39,593 bases of DNA from Cymbomonas tetramitiformis (Eukaryota > Chlorophyta > Pyramimonadophyceae > Pyramimonadales > Pyramimonadaceae): the NCBI GenBank assembly GCA_001247695.2, contig LGRX02003600.1, positions 1 to 39,593 of the forward strand, written 5' to 3'. Made by a program: the position numbers and the translations under genes. Below, piece after piece: positions 8,228-18,216 of the stretch (the stretch's first letter is position 1; every line of letters begins with the position of its first letter). Under the pieces are notes generated by a model, which was not told where the DNA came from, did no database searches, and saw only the letters and a list, made by a program, of their open reading frames with translations.

Positions 8228-9732
8228 GGTGCACATGGTAAAACTGCGAACGGACGGTCAAAGGCGAAGGGTAAGGCAAAGGGTTCAAGATTTAGCGGCA
8301 GTAGGAATAGTTTTCAGAAGCATATGAAAAGTATTCTAGTGCTTCTGAAAACTATTCCTACTTCTTCTATATCCTAAACCCTTTGCCTTGCCTTTTACTG
8401 CTGCACGCGACCGGCAAGCATCTTTGAAACTTCCGAGTTTCAAAGATGCGTTTTGTATTTTAGGTGCACCCTAAAATTACAAAACAGCCGAGCGCTTCCC
8501 GTTTGTGCGGGATATTCACATGTATTCCATGGAATATTTCATATGAAATATACACTTGAGCACGAAGGCATCGGCCACGCATCTTTGAAACTAACGAGTT
8601 TCAAAGATGCGTTTTTTGTCATATGGGTGCGCATACCCAAATAACAAATCAGCCGAGCGCTTCCCGTTGGCGTGGGGTATCCAACGCTTGAATGTTGAAT
8701 ATTCATTATAATATGAGTTAGCATACGAGGTTGCAAAGGCATCGGGACAGAACCTACGAAACTGTCCTATGCCTTTGTCTTTGGGTTTGGGTTCGAACGT
8801 ACCCAAACCCAAAGATGGCAAACAGCCGAGGGCTTCCCGTGCTTCCTAGCGCACGAAACTTGGCACAAATACTGCCAAGATACACCTGAAGCTCATACCT
8901 GAAGCTCAAGGCTTCAAGTTACTTGTGCGCGAAACGCGCAATTTATTTCTAAGGCAGATGTTTTGGGTTTGGGTTCGAACGTGACACCCAAACCCAAAGA
9001 TGGCAAACAGCCGAGGGCTTCCCGTGCGTCCTAGAGCACGGAACTTGGCAAAAATACTGCCAAGATACATATCTTTAAGTTACCTGAAGCTCAAGGCTTC
9101 AAGCTACTTGTGCGCGAAACGCGCAATTTGTTTCTAAGGCAGATGTTTTGGGTTTGGGTTCGAACCCAAACCCAAAGATGCCAAACAGCCGAGGGCTTCC
9201 CGTGCGTCCTAGCGCACGAAACTTGGCACAAATACTGCCAAGGGATATATCCTTAAGTTACCTGAAGCTCAAGGCTTCAAGTTACTTGTGCGCCCAACGC
9301 GCAATTTATTTCTAAGGCAGATGTTTTGGGTTTGGGTTTGGGTTCGAACACAAACCCAAACCCAGAGATGCCAAACAGCCGAGGGTTTCCCCTGCGTGTG
9401 CATGTGTGTTAATTCATATGAAATATTCCATGGAATACATGTGAATATCCCGCACAAACGGGAAGCGCTCGGCTGTTTTGTAATTTTAGGGTGCACCCAA
9501 AATACAAAACGCATCTTTGAAACTCGGAAGTTTCAAAGATGCTTGCCGGTCGCGTGCAGCAGTAAAAGGCAAGGCAAAGGGTTTAGGATATAGAAGAAGT
9601 AGGAATAGTTTTCAGAAGCACTAGAATACTTTTCGTATGCTTCTGAAAACTATTCCTACTGCCGCTAAATCTTAAACCCTTTGCCTTTCCCTTTGCCTTT
9701 GACCTTCCGTTCGCAGTTTTACCATGTGCACC
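8228..9732. mobile_element. Foldback element A with 320-bp inverted arms
   Basis: Arms 8228-8547 and 9413-9732 are inverted copies starting GGTGCACATGG, each 320 bp. Within each arm is a nested hairpin (GGAATAGTTTTCAGAAGCAT and its complement) and a second one (GCATCTTTGAAACT with AGTTTCAAAGATGC). The core has a unique part (8548-8779) with its own hairpins and about 3.4 units of a 182-bp tandem repeat. No transposase. I could not find a convincing target-site duplication. A second copy of this family lies at 23199-24511. Confidence 0.8.
8780..9400. repeat. 182-bp tandem units in element A
   Basis: Units begin at palindromes of the form TTTGGGTTTGGGTTCGAA near 8780, 8962, 9145 and 9324 (spacing 179-184 bp). 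Each carries AAACAGCCGAGGGCTTCCCG, CTAGCGCACG, TACTGCCAAG, CTGAAGCTCAAGGCTTCAAG and GCGCGAAACGCGC blocks, several of them small inverted repeats. Homologous to the units in elements B and C. Confidence 0.85.
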
Positions 9733-9840
9733 GACATGACGATGACGACCTGTCTCAGGTGTGATGACATGACATCTCGATCGCACGGAATCAGTTCCCA
9801 CTTCGTGCCCAATATCGATCCTGGCGGATGATGGCGGAAT

Positions 9841-11184
9841 GTGATCGTGTCATTCGATGGTGTCCGGACCATAACGAAATCCATCACGTACACCCGAAGG
9901 GAAATGGGGAATTTCAATTTTCATGCACGAGACCAACACATGCGTGCGGGAAACCTCTGCGCATTGGAAAGATATACATCCAATATTAGTGGGCAGGATA
10001 GCGGGAGTGAAACTAGATTTTAACCCTCCCAGTCAAGAGTTTCCTAGAACGGAGGGATGGTTTATTGGGGTTTACTGTCCCGACAGGTCGTTGGGATATA
10101 CGGCGGAACAAATTAAATTTTCTATGCTCGACTGAAGGAATGCATACGCAAGCACGTGGACACACCTTACTATTATGTCATGGGCGATTTCAACGGGATG
10201 TTAAACCATGAGAGGGATTTTTACAACGAGGTTTTGCCACCTAGGTACTCTCTTTGTGACAGAATGTTGCAGAAATTAACTAATGAACTAAAATTACACG
10301 ACATCGGGGAAATAATAGAGGGCCGGGACGCCTCCACGCATTGGACTTTCGTGACCAACAATGACGTAAACGATAGGAGGAACTTTACATATAAGCGGAT
10401 CGATTACATTTTGGCGAGCAGCTTGCAAGGGGTAGAAGAAGCCTATATTGACTCTACTTATCTCGTGAACCCTCTAGAAGTGGCACCCGACTTGTATGAC
10501 TCCTTTTCCGACCATGTACCTATATCAATGCGCTTGAATCTCTTCACGCTTGCGGGAGCCATGCGGCCGGACACCACCGAACTTCCTACTATGACTAAGA
10601 CAAAATACCCTGAGGAGGGAGTGTTACATCAAAATCCGAAAGTCATTTCGCAATTCAGTACGTTCATCCGTCATTTGGACGAAGGCAGTAAATTATTAAT
10701 GCAAAATCCGGGGCTTTTCAACGAAATAGCCACCAAGGAGGAATTGGATATATATACCACAAGACTTCAAGACATATTAGGGAATTCATTACCACATCCG
10801 TTCCAACATACGTTTCGACCGGGCATCATCAAAATCCCTAGGAGTAAAGAAATGTCGAAAGTACGGGCGCGTATCGCTCATCTTAAAGCAGTACGTCGAG
10901 CAGTTTGTGCCATACATAAATATAGTTATACCACAAATCAAGAGGCAAACACATCTGTGACCTTCAAGATAGTCACAGCTGCCCGCCATATTATACGGAA
11001 CGCTAGATTTGGTGAAACTATAAGGGCACCGCTTTTTACACACAGAAGGTTCGATATGGGAGAAGAAGAGGTAGACGAATGGATGAAGGAAGTGGAGACG
11101 AAAAGGAAAGCTTTGTGGCATGAGTATAGAGAGCGTGAGAAAGAGTTTCGGGACACGAAATCTAAATGGCTACTGCCCCGCAGT
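9841..11184 (+). pseudogene. LINE (non-LTR retrotransposon) endonuclease domain, broken
   Basis: The long frame from 10156 contains, in order, VMGDFNGML (residues 8-16), KRIDYILASS (80-89) and SFSDHVPISM (116-125): the GDFN, RIDYI and SDH motifs of the endonuclease/exonuclease/phosphatase domain that nicks target DNA in LINE ORF2. Upstream pieces continue the domain in other frames: EGWFIGVYCPDRSLGY ends at a stop near 10133, and an earlier segment from 9841 lies in a third frame. So at least two frameshifts break it. The frame continues about 200 residues past the domain into a helical linker, but no reverse transcriptase follows: the sequence is cut at 11184 by a palindrome. It cannot encode a working protein as it stands. 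Confidence 0.7.
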
Positions 11185-11228
11185 CCTTGTGGTAGGACCA
11201 AATCGACGATTTGGTCCTACCACGAGGA
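11184..11228. repeat. Near-perfect palindrome at the end of the LINE fragment
   Basis: Arms 11184-11205 and 11207-11228 match at 21 of 22 positions around a single central A (core GGTAGGACCAAATCG). It marks the point where LINE homology ends. Confidence 0.8.
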
Positions 11229-12025
11229 CCATTGTTCCGATAATTTAATTGGCCATCTCCCGTGATTTGTGGTGTCCAACCAATGAAACGTGGTATATAT
11301 AGGTCCTATATTAATTTATTCGAACGCTGGTTTGGCCTATATCCATCCCATATATCCATGACGAACGCATTTCAAACCTCTACACTCAAATTTTTCAAAA
11401 CGGATTTTCTGGAACATTCAAAATGTGGCAAATTAGTGACTCATCTTCAATATTTTTTTACCAATCATATATCAACACTACACCTGCGCGGATACCATCA
11501 AATTGAACCTATGCATATGTCCCAATCATATTTGGGCGGTAGGCCCGGTTGGAATGCATATATTGGCTCGTTGGCTCGTTGGTTTCCCCTCTAATATATT
11601 GGCTCGTTGGTTTCCCCCCTAAAACAGTGGTCACGCGAGCTGACCATCCAGCCATCATAATTGCTTGCTCGAGGGCATATATCGCAAGGTTGGTGTGTGC
11701 GGCACATTAAATCTTCAAGTATATATGTATTGCGAATTTCTGAAAGTCTAACATCATCCAAATATCTTATTTTTCGACTGGCGTGTACACTTTAGAATGG
11801 ATGAATGCCAATTTCTAAAGTCCGAAATTCACTAAATTCGGAATTTGCATTGTGTTGAACATGTGCCATGCTGAAATAGAGCGGAAATGATGATGAGGGT
11901 GCGAAGTAACCGATTCAGTTATCTTATTTGGTCATAAACTCAAGATGCATAACCATGAGCATCACCGTGAGCCCCCCATGTGACTCCTAATACTCAAAAT
12001 GACGGTGGTCCTTGTGGTAGGACCA
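11212..12025. mobile_element. MITE candidate with 20-bp terminal inverted repeats
   Basis: TGGTCCTACCACGAGGACCA (11212-11231) is matched in inverted form at 12006-12025 (19 of 20). The 774 bp between are A/T-rich and contain no convincing ORF. A short tandem duplication of TTGGCTCGTTGGTTTCCCC lies at about 11569-11622. Because each terminal repeat is itself nearly palindromic, they could alternatively be two independent copies of a small hairpin repeat. Confidence 0.45.
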
Positions 12026-12660
12026 CCATTTTCTTCAAGCTTTTGGTGAAATTACACCCCTAAAGCGTGTCGTTCAACCGAACACCTTGCTGGAACAGTC
12101 ACACCGCTTACTTTGTGACTCTTCCTATAGTAGTGTGTATGACTGTCACCCGAACCCGAACCCTAACTGTTTATGCCCGTTATATCGGGTTAACTTATCA
12201 GCTTTAACACATTCTGAGAAAACCTATCACTGAGTGTATATATCCCGAGTCCTAGGGGTATATCCAACAGGTTTGGCCCCACGCACTCTTTATTTAGACA
12301 CTGCGGATGTTGGCCATGTCTGGCTAAACAGCGACGCTTGAGATGGAGTGAGGGGCTCCACTAGAGGCGCGGCGGAGCGGTATGGCCTAGCTGATGCCTG
12401 GTTGATTGGATTTACGGGAAGCTTGTGCACGAGGCGGACCTCCTTCTTCCTCGCTTCGCGTTGGTTGACGTTGGAAATTTTGGTCGGATCCGACACCACT
12501 TTCCTTGGCCGCGTCACTCTGCATCCACATGCACGTGGGGAGATCTTTACGCCGCAGCTTTTCCTTGTTTTCCTCGACAACCGCATTACGACTTTTGGCC
12601 GCCGCCTCTTCCGCACCTCGTCCAATTTACCCTCACTTCGTCTCTACAGTCTCTTTCACC
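12026..12660. other. Putative 5' region of gag element 1, no gene seen
   Basis: This stretch precedes the gag-like ORF. Around 12263-12285 it reads CCAACAGGTTTGGCCCCAC, which resembles an LTR end (CA) followed by a primer-binding-like GGTTTGG; the complete LTR element at 27 kb has CA then GGTTATCGG in the same place. No second LTR is present, so the start of an LTR cannot be set. The frame upstream of 12661 is open but looks like untranslated leader. Confidence 0.3.
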
Positions 12661-15027
12661 ATGGTTGCGACTAGATTGACCTCCAGTATGGCGTCTCGCC
12701 GACGCTCTTTAGCTACGATTTTCGACTCCGCTGCTGCCCGTAATTCCGTCACGCCGGCTACGCCGGCGACCACTGGTGTTCCGGCTGCGAACTCCGCTCA
12801 AGCTGTTTTCTTGGCGGGTGTTCGCTCTCTCACCCGTGAACGGTTCGACGAGAGTGTGGCGAAGCACGTGATCCGGAAATGTTTCCGTGAGAAGCATGCC
12901 CGATTCACGGGAACGGAGTCCAACGCGCAGGTGCTTCTCTCCAAGCTGGTGCCTGCTCTCCAGGAGGCGTTCGAGGCGCAGGATGCTTTGTTTGCGCCGA
13001 TGTTCGACTTGGAGGACTCCACGTTGGCCGTACGTCCCGAGGCCAACAAACTTCTTTTTTCAACGCTCGAGCTCATCGTATGTCCCGCCTCTCCAGCGGG
13101 TGACTGGCTCGAGGCCTCTGCGACGTTGCACCCGCTGGACGGCAAGCGAGCCCTTCTGGAGCTCGCACGGCGTCTGCTGGACTCCGGTGCACCCTTCCAG
13201 GGGACATCGGACCTCCTTGGCGTCCGCTTGAAGGCCCACACCGACCCGTCCGAGTCCATCACGGACTTCAACGCGGCCTTACGGTCTGCCAAGAGGCGCA
13301 ACACTCTCGACGATGACGAGGTGAAGGAGCTGTTCCTCGCGGCGCTGGACCCGGGATTCTACGCGCCGGTGGTGTCGCGACTCTTCACACACCAGCAGCG
13401 GGCGGCCGTGGACCTCCTCACCATTCAGCAATGGGTCCTCGAGTGCTACGCCCGACACGTGGCAGCCGGTACGCACACTGCCTCGTTCACCCTGTCCGCG
13501 GCAGCCGTGACCACGGACGGCGACACCTCGCAGCTGTCCGACCTCACGGCCATCATCCTCGACGTGAAGCGGCAGCTGAAGGTCCTCACGGACAAGGTCA
13601 ACGGGCGGGGTTTTACCCCGCGGGCGGACAAGAACAAGATCGGCAACGGGGGAGGCGGCTCCGGTGTTCGTTTTGCGGCAGGTGACCTCCCGACGGGAGG
13701 GAACTGGCCGCAGTCGCAGGTGAGGAAGCGCGTTGCCTTTCACAAAGGCAGCGGCGACTTCATTCCGTTCTGCCAAAATTCAACGTGCAAGAAGGACGAG
13801 GCCCGCCACTGGCACCGCGACTGCCCGAACGGCGGCAAGCACGGCGCTGGGGGAAGCTTCCACAGCTTCTCCCTCGGTGACATCGAGAACGACTTGCTGG
13901 CGGAGCAGTTTCAGACGGCCATGGACGAGCACGACGGCGAGCGGTTTGATGCGCTCTGCCTTCTGGCGGGGGGCAAGCCGGAGATGCTCGACGGCGTTTC
14001 GGCGTGTTCCTTCGGGATCGAGCCGGAGCAGGAAGACGGTGCGTTGCAGGAATTCCTGCCCTACTGCCAGCCTGCCACCCACATGGGCGGCTTCACGGTC
14101 GGTGGTGTCGAGAGCGGGATCTCGGCTGCCGCTTGCACGCATGTCCGGGAGGACCCACCGCCGACTCCACCGCCGGCGGCAATCGAGCATGTTTACCCGG
14201 GCGAGTCGGAGGCGTCCGACACCGGTGCCATGATGCCGGTGGACCCCATGCACGCGCACGAGCCCGACCTCTGCTTTGCGGACAAGATCGCACGGATGGG
14301 GGGACTCTCAATCACGGCTGAGGGCAGGGACTTCGCGATGCGGTACATGCACGCCGAGTCGGAGACCGACTCTTGCGACGGCGACGTGGACGACTCTGCA
14401 GCTGGGCGTGACTCTATTGACGGTGAGGATGCGGTCCCGCGCCCTACAGCATCTCGTCCGGGATGCGGTGCACCGCCTTGGGGGTTTGCCCGCTCTTCGG
14501 CGATTGCGGTAATGCTTTGTGCGTTCTTTTGTGTATGCGCCACCGCGGCGCCACTCGCAGCGGCCGCCCCTGGCGAGGCGTGTGCACCGGACCACACCGG
14601 CCTGGAGGTCGGTGGTGCTGCTGAGACAACCAACAACGAGCCTGCATTCACTTTTGCAGCGCCGGCTGCTATTCCGCCGCATCGGCAGACGCGGTATCGG
14701 GAGCTGCGACAGGGGTTCCACACTCTCCGCATACTGGTATTCAGTCTATCAGGCCCTAGCATCTCGTCCCCGACACTCAATCGTGCACCTCCAATATCAA
14801 CCATGCCCAACTCGATACGTCTCGTAGTCCGAACTATCATATCAAATCATGCCCTTGCGATATATGGCGCTAGGCCGCCCGTTAGGGTGATTCCTAGCAT
14901 GCTACTTGCGTACGCGTACACCTGTGCCGACTGTGAGGTCTTAGCGCATGTTCGACACTCAACGATGCATCCCCGACAACGTATAGGCCCCGTTCAATGC
15001 TGGTTACAGTCCAAAATATCATTTTGA
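12661..15027 (+). CDS. Gag-like protein 1 of an LTR-type retroelement, tail replaced by satellite
   Basis: A GC-rich frame of 788 codons; start at ATG 12661 is chosen because RSLATIFD then lies at the same distance from Met as KLATIFD in the homologous gag 2 (12688 is the alternative). Residues 1-310 are a helical capsid-like region (DGKRALLELARRLLD, TLDDDEVKELFLAALDPGFY, AAVDLLTIQQWVLECYARHV). A basic Gly-rich linker leads to a variant zinc knuckle, FCQNSTCKKDEARHWHRDC, spaced C-x4-C-x6-H-x4-C rather than the classical C-x2-C-x4-H-x4-C. Next come an acidic region, a Pro stretch (PPPTPPPAA), and a hydrophobic segment (AIAVMLCAFFCVCATAAPLA). From 14728 the frame reads through satellite DNA, so the last 100 residues are not native. 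No protease, integrase or reverse transcriptase follows. Gag would package the element RNA in cytoplasmic particles. Confidence 0.65.
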   Translation: MVATRLTSSMASRRRSLATIFDSAAARNSVTPATPATTGVPAANSAQAVFLAGVRSLTRERFDESVAKHVIRKCFREKHARFTGTESNAQVLLSKLVPALQEAFEAQDALFAPMFDLEDSTLAVRPEANKLLFSTLELIVCPASPAGDWLEASATLHPLDGKRALLELARRLLDSGAPFQGTSDLLGVRLKAHTDPSESITDFNAALRSAKRRNTLDDDEVKELFLAALDPGFYAPVVSRLFTHQQRAAVDLLTIQQWVLECYARHVAAGTHTASFTLSAAAVTTDGDTSQLSDLTAIILDVKRQLKVLTDKVNGRGFTPRADKNKIGNGGGGSGVRFAAGDLPTGGNWPQSQVRKRVAFHKGSGDFIPFCQNSTCKKDEARHWHRDCPNGGKHGAGGSFHSFSLGDIENDLLAEQFQTAMDEHDGERFDALCLLAGGKPEMLDGVSACSFGIEPEQEDGALQEFLPYCQPATHMGGFTVGGVESGISAAACTHVREDPPPTPPPAAIEHVYPGESEASDTGAMMPVDPMHAHEPDLCFADKIARMGGLSITAEGRDFAMRYMHAESETDSCDGDVDDSAAGRDSIDGEDAVPRPTASRPGCGAPPWGFARSSAIAVMLCAFFCVCATAAPLAAAAPGEACAPDHTGLEVGGAAETTNNEPAFTFAAPAAIPPHRQTRYRELRQGFHTLRILVFSLSGPSISSPTLNRAPPISTMPNSIRLVVRTIISNHALAIYGARPPVRVIPSMLLAYAYTCADCEVLAHVRHSTMHPRQRIGPVQCWLQSKISF

Positions 15028-15457
15028 ATCATATTTGGGCGATGCACTGTGCTTGGGCACCCATTGGAACGATTACGAGCATGCTACTTGTGTATGCGTA
15101 TTGGTACTCAGTCTACCAGGCCCTAGCATCTCGTCCCCGAGACTCAATCGTGCACCTCCAATATCAACCATGCCCAACTCGATACGTCTCGTACTCCGGA
15201 TTATCATATCAAATCACGCCCTTGCGATATATGGCGCTAGGCCGCCCGTTGGGGTGATTCCTAGCATGCTACTTGCGTACGCGTACACCTGTGCCGACTG
15301 TGAGGTCTTAGCGCATGTTCGACACTCAACGATGCATCCCCGACAACGTATAGGCCCCGTTCAATGCTGGTTACAGTCCAAAATATCATTTTGAATCATA
15401 TTTGGGCGATGCACGGTGCTTGGGCACCCATTGGAACGATTACGAGCATGCTACTTG
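14728..15457. repeat. 367-bp satellite, two dimer copies
   Basis: Copy 1 runs 14728-15095, copy 2 from 15096 to the insertion at 15457; the period is 367 bp. Each 367-bp unit contains two diverged halves of about 183 bp, each with a CTACTTG..TACGCGTA or CTACTTGTGTATGCGTA block. The reverse complement matches the 182-bp satellite at 35.3-36.3 kb (blocks TACGCATACACAAGTAGCAT, GGACTACGAGAC). A third copy follows at 17849. Confidence 0.85.
15450..15457. repeat. Left 8-bp target-site duplication of the hAT-like insertion
   Basis: GCTACTTG, repeated at 17849-17856. Removing the intervening element and one copy restores the satellite with its exact 367-bp period. Confidence 0.85.
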
Positions 15458-15514
15458 GGAAGCGCCTTTTTTGTGTCGCGAGGTGTATTTTTTTTGTCGT
15501 GTCGCAAACAGATC

Positions 15515-15712
15515 CGATTATACTCAACATTATACACCGACGGTTCGCAGCTTTTTCAAAAAAAAGCTGCAAGGTCCTGCGTTTCCCTTATAGGAGCGAA
15601 ACAGGTTTTCCTGGAAAAAGTGACATCGACGCACACGATACTACCAGAACTGTCCACCTTTGGGGCCCTTTTTTACGGAAACAGTGTGATTTCCCTGTCA
15701 GATCGGGAGTAA
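15515..15712 (+). pseudogene. Possible RNase H domain remnant of a LINE
   Basis: In one frame the sequence gives LYTDGSQLF and, 36 residues later, THTILPELSTFGALFYG. The TDGS block and a following conserved Glu in 'TI..EL' are the first two acidic positions of RNase H domains at the end of some LINE ORF2 proteins. The frame stops at 15712 and no upstream reverse transcriptase is present. Only these two motifs support the call. Confidence 0.3.
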
Positions 15713-16319
15713 CCGCCCATATATAATTATATTGCAGTCCACACCGGTCACCTTAAGATGGCAAGCAGGAGAGTTATACAAATCGGTGGAGCATTGCCGC
15801 CAATCAGAGACGCATAGAATATTCCTGGGCGTAGTATCGAATTATGGATATTCATGCAGAAGTTATCAGCGCGACAGATTTCAGATGGCGTATAAAAGAG
15901 ATTTCCGACTGATCGCCAATCAGAGGAGCCATGAGATTAGATAAACTCCATGAATATGGGTCACACGCGAAATACCATAAGCTGACTGTGCACGTACAAG
16001 GAGCACGTTTTTTTTGTATAATTATAGAAGGCGCACGTGCTACAGATTTCAGGGTGTTTTACATGAGATGTTTTGGACTGATCGCCCATAACCGCCAATA
16101 AGAAGTGCGAGCGCCTGAGATAGGCACCATGAATATGGGACGACAAGGGAAAGGGATCACACGACAAAAACGAGATGGTTTGCAGACGATGGATAAGCCA
16201 ATCAGCGACGCGATCAGTTTCGATTTATATATTGGTAAATTAAAAAACTGCACCACAAAAAGCCCTTAAGTGTGGCTCCCTCGCGACAAATGCGATGCGA
16301 CAGGTTCCAGACTTTCGCA

Positions 16320-16400
16320 ACATGCTGACATGGCATGGGTTTGCGACACGACAAAAAAATTCACCTGGCAGACATGCTGACATGGCATGGGTTTGCGACG
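16320..16400. repeat. Short direct duplication inside the hAT-like element
   Basis: CATGCTGACATGGCATGGGT followed by TTGCGAC occurs twice, about 53 bp apart. Each copy ends in a GCGAC motif of the kind scattered near the element ends. Confidence 0.7.
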
Positions 16401-16927
16401 AACATTACAGTGTCACAGTTGACCCGAAACACTGTCATCAACTTTCATTCTGAATTTTCATCCGCTATCTTCATCCAGACATGGACCCACGCGGGCCGCG
16501 GCTGGCTGATTTCATATATCAAATATTCACTCACACGTTAATTCTATAAGCTTTCATTTTGCGGCGCACCTGACACCGTTGCCTGCTGTGTCCCGCATTT
16601 TTGTTCTGCTGCATGTATCGCGCATACTAACTATTTCCCGGTTAAATCCCATCATCCTTGCTGAGTAGCGTTTCCTTGTTTTAGAAGTCACGTTCGTTGT
16701 TGCGCTATGTCCGATGCCGCCAGCAACATTCGGTTGCTGGCGCCCCTTGATTGTCTTCGTAGAGGGCATTCTTGTAGCGAGGCTGACTGACGGGCTGTAC
16801 TGCTGCCCGACGGATTTGTTGTTGTTACAAGCCCTCACTGACTGATATTCTTCAGGAATTTGCTATTTGTTTTCAAGCGCCTGTTTTGTGTTCGTTCCGC
16901 GTGTTTCTCATATGGTGTTTTTTTTTC

Positions 16928-16980
16928 GAGGGCGATATCTGCACAGATTGTGCAGCGTGGGTTCGAGTCCCACCACCCTC
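16928..16980 (+). ncRNA. tRNA-like fragment: T arm and acceptor stem with one hairpin
   Basis: GTGGGTTCGAGTCCCAC (16957-16973) is a perfect T stem and loop containing the B-box consensus GGTTCGAGTCC. It is followed by CACCCTC, which pairs at 6 of 7 positions with GAGGGCG at 16928-16934. Between them is a single 6-bp hairpin (TGCACA/TGTGCA). The whole is 53 nt, too short for a normal cloverleaf: D and anticodon arms are replaced by one arm. It is either a deleted tRNA gene, a tRNA-derived SINE head or a tRNA-like RNA. Confidence 0.45.
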
Positions 16981-17034
16981 ACTGACTTTGCTCTCTGTAA
17001 TTTTGCAGGATATCCGGTCACTTTTTCCTGTTTC

Positions 17035-17085
17035 GCCGCATTCCTGAATGCCTGTTTCGCATTCCTGAATGCCTGTTTCGCGTGT
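17035..17085. repeat. 21-bp tandem duplication
   Basis: GCATTCCTGAATGCCTGTTT followed by C occurs twice in succession, 21-bp period, with a third partial TTTCGC end. Non-coding context inside the hAT-like element. Confidence 0.7.
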
Positions 17086-17689
17086 GTGCTGTTGTCTCTG
17101 TTTCTCGCGTCTGCGGTTGGTTTGTCGTTCATCTTATTTCTGACATGTTTGCGTTTACCGTGTGCAGGTATTTCAACTATTTCATGCTCGTTGGCGATAC
17201 GCATGTTGCTGTGTGTAATTTGTGAAGAGTGTAGTTTGAGCTATTTTGCTTATTGTCTTCGAATGTTTGTATGCCTGCGTGTTTTCATGATGTTTGCAAC
17301 ATCTTATCACTTCGTTCTGACGTTTTAGCGTTCGCTGTGTGCAGGTATTTCAGTTTTACTTTTATCGCTGGCGAAATGCATGTTGCGGTGCCCAGCAACC
17401 TGCTTATCTTTTAGATTTTAGAAGTCAATCGTCTACAGGATTTGTTTTGTTCATACCTGACTTCACATTCGAAATAGTATGCACTGCACATTTATTGTAA
17501 AGATGTATAAGCATAGTTATGTAATGAATATAGACTAGACAATCGAGCATGCTTTGCTAACGTGAGCACATTCTCCTACCAATTGTTAGTTAGCTTGCAT
17601 ATGTTTTTTCCGTAAACTGTAATATTATGTTTATAGTCCATAATCTTCTGTATAATTTCCGTAAATATCTGTCCGTAAATATCAGTCTC

Positions 17690-17840
17690 CTTTTTGTCGC
17701 TGCGACAATAATGAGCCCCCTACTCACGGTTTGTCGCACTGCGACAATAATGAGTCCCGTACTCACTTTTGTCGCTCCAGAATATAATTGTTGTGTCGCA
17801 TGGTGCGACAAAAATAATAGATCATGCGACAAAAATGAAG
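17690..17840. repeat. Subterminal GTCGC/GCGAC cluster at the right end of the hAT-like element
   Basis: TTTGTCGC and GCGACAA alternate, including a duplicated block GCGACAATAATGAG..CTCAC spaced about 50 bp. Two inverted GCGACAAAAAT motifs lie nearest the end. Such clusters are the usual binding platform for hAT transposases. Confidence 0.5.
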
Positions 17841-17848
17841 TGCTACCT

Positions 17849-18216
17849 GCTACTTGTGTATGCGTATTGGTACTCAGTCTACCAGGCCCTAGCATCTCGT
17901 CCCCGACACTCAATCGTGCACCTCCAATATCAACCATGCCCAACTCGATACGTCTCGTAGTCCGGATTATCATATCAAATCACGCCCTTGCGATATATGG
18001 CGCTAGGCCGCCCGTTGGGGTGATTCCTAGCATGCTACTTGCGTACACGTACACCTGTGCCGACTGTGAGGTCTTAGCGCATGTTCGACACTCAACGATG
18101 CATCCCCGACAACGTATAGGCCCCGTTCAATGCTGGTTACAGTCCAAAATATCATTTTGAATCATATTTGGGCGATGCACGGTGCTTGGGCACCCATTGG
18201 AACGATTACGAGCATG
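17849..18216. repeat. 367-bp satellite, third copy
   Basis: Continues the array interrupted at 15457, starting with the right target duplication (17849-17856). It ends at AGCATG, where non-satellite sequence begins. A few substitutions distinguish it from copies 1 and 2. Confidence 0.85.

Larger units (their letters stand above)
15458..17848. mobile_element. hAT-like non-autonomous element inserted in the satellite
   Basis: 2391 bp bounded by the 8-bp direct repeat GCTACTTG. Eight-bp duplications are typical of hAT elements. The ends are weakly inverted: GGAAGCGCCTT..TTGTGTCGC at the left, and AGGTAGCACTTC..TTTTGTCGC on the reverse strand at the right. Both subterminal regions are crowded with GTCGC/GCGAC motifs (15470-15515, 16280-16400, 17690-17840), like the transposase-binding subterminal repeats of hAT elements. 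No transposase is visible. Inside are an RNase-H-like remnant, a duplicated segment (about 15880-15965 and 16044-16140), a tRNA-like fragment and short tandem duplications. Confidence 0.7.

Noticed and set aside
9583..9917. Small minus-strand ORFs at the right edge of element A
   Set aside because: They mirror ORFs in the other arm and in element B, so they come from the inverted arms, not from genes.
11262..11594. 110-codon ORF in the MITE candidate
   Set aside because: Low-complexity, no motif, and it reads across short tandem duplications.
12709..14721. Several long frames opposite or out of frame with gag 1
   Set aside because: GC-rich third positions of gag 1 create open frames on the other strand; they show Arg/Ala/Gly/Pro bias and no motifs.
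16867..17328. 153-codon ORF rich in Cys, Phe and Leu in the hAT-like element
   Set aside because: It spans a tRNA-like fragment and two tandem duplications and has strongly biased composition; probably non-coding.
14193..17973. Minus-strand frames reading IIRTTRRIELGMVDIGGARL inside the satellite copies
   Set aside because: They repeat wherever the satellite repeats, have no start context and are explained by satellite sequence alone.
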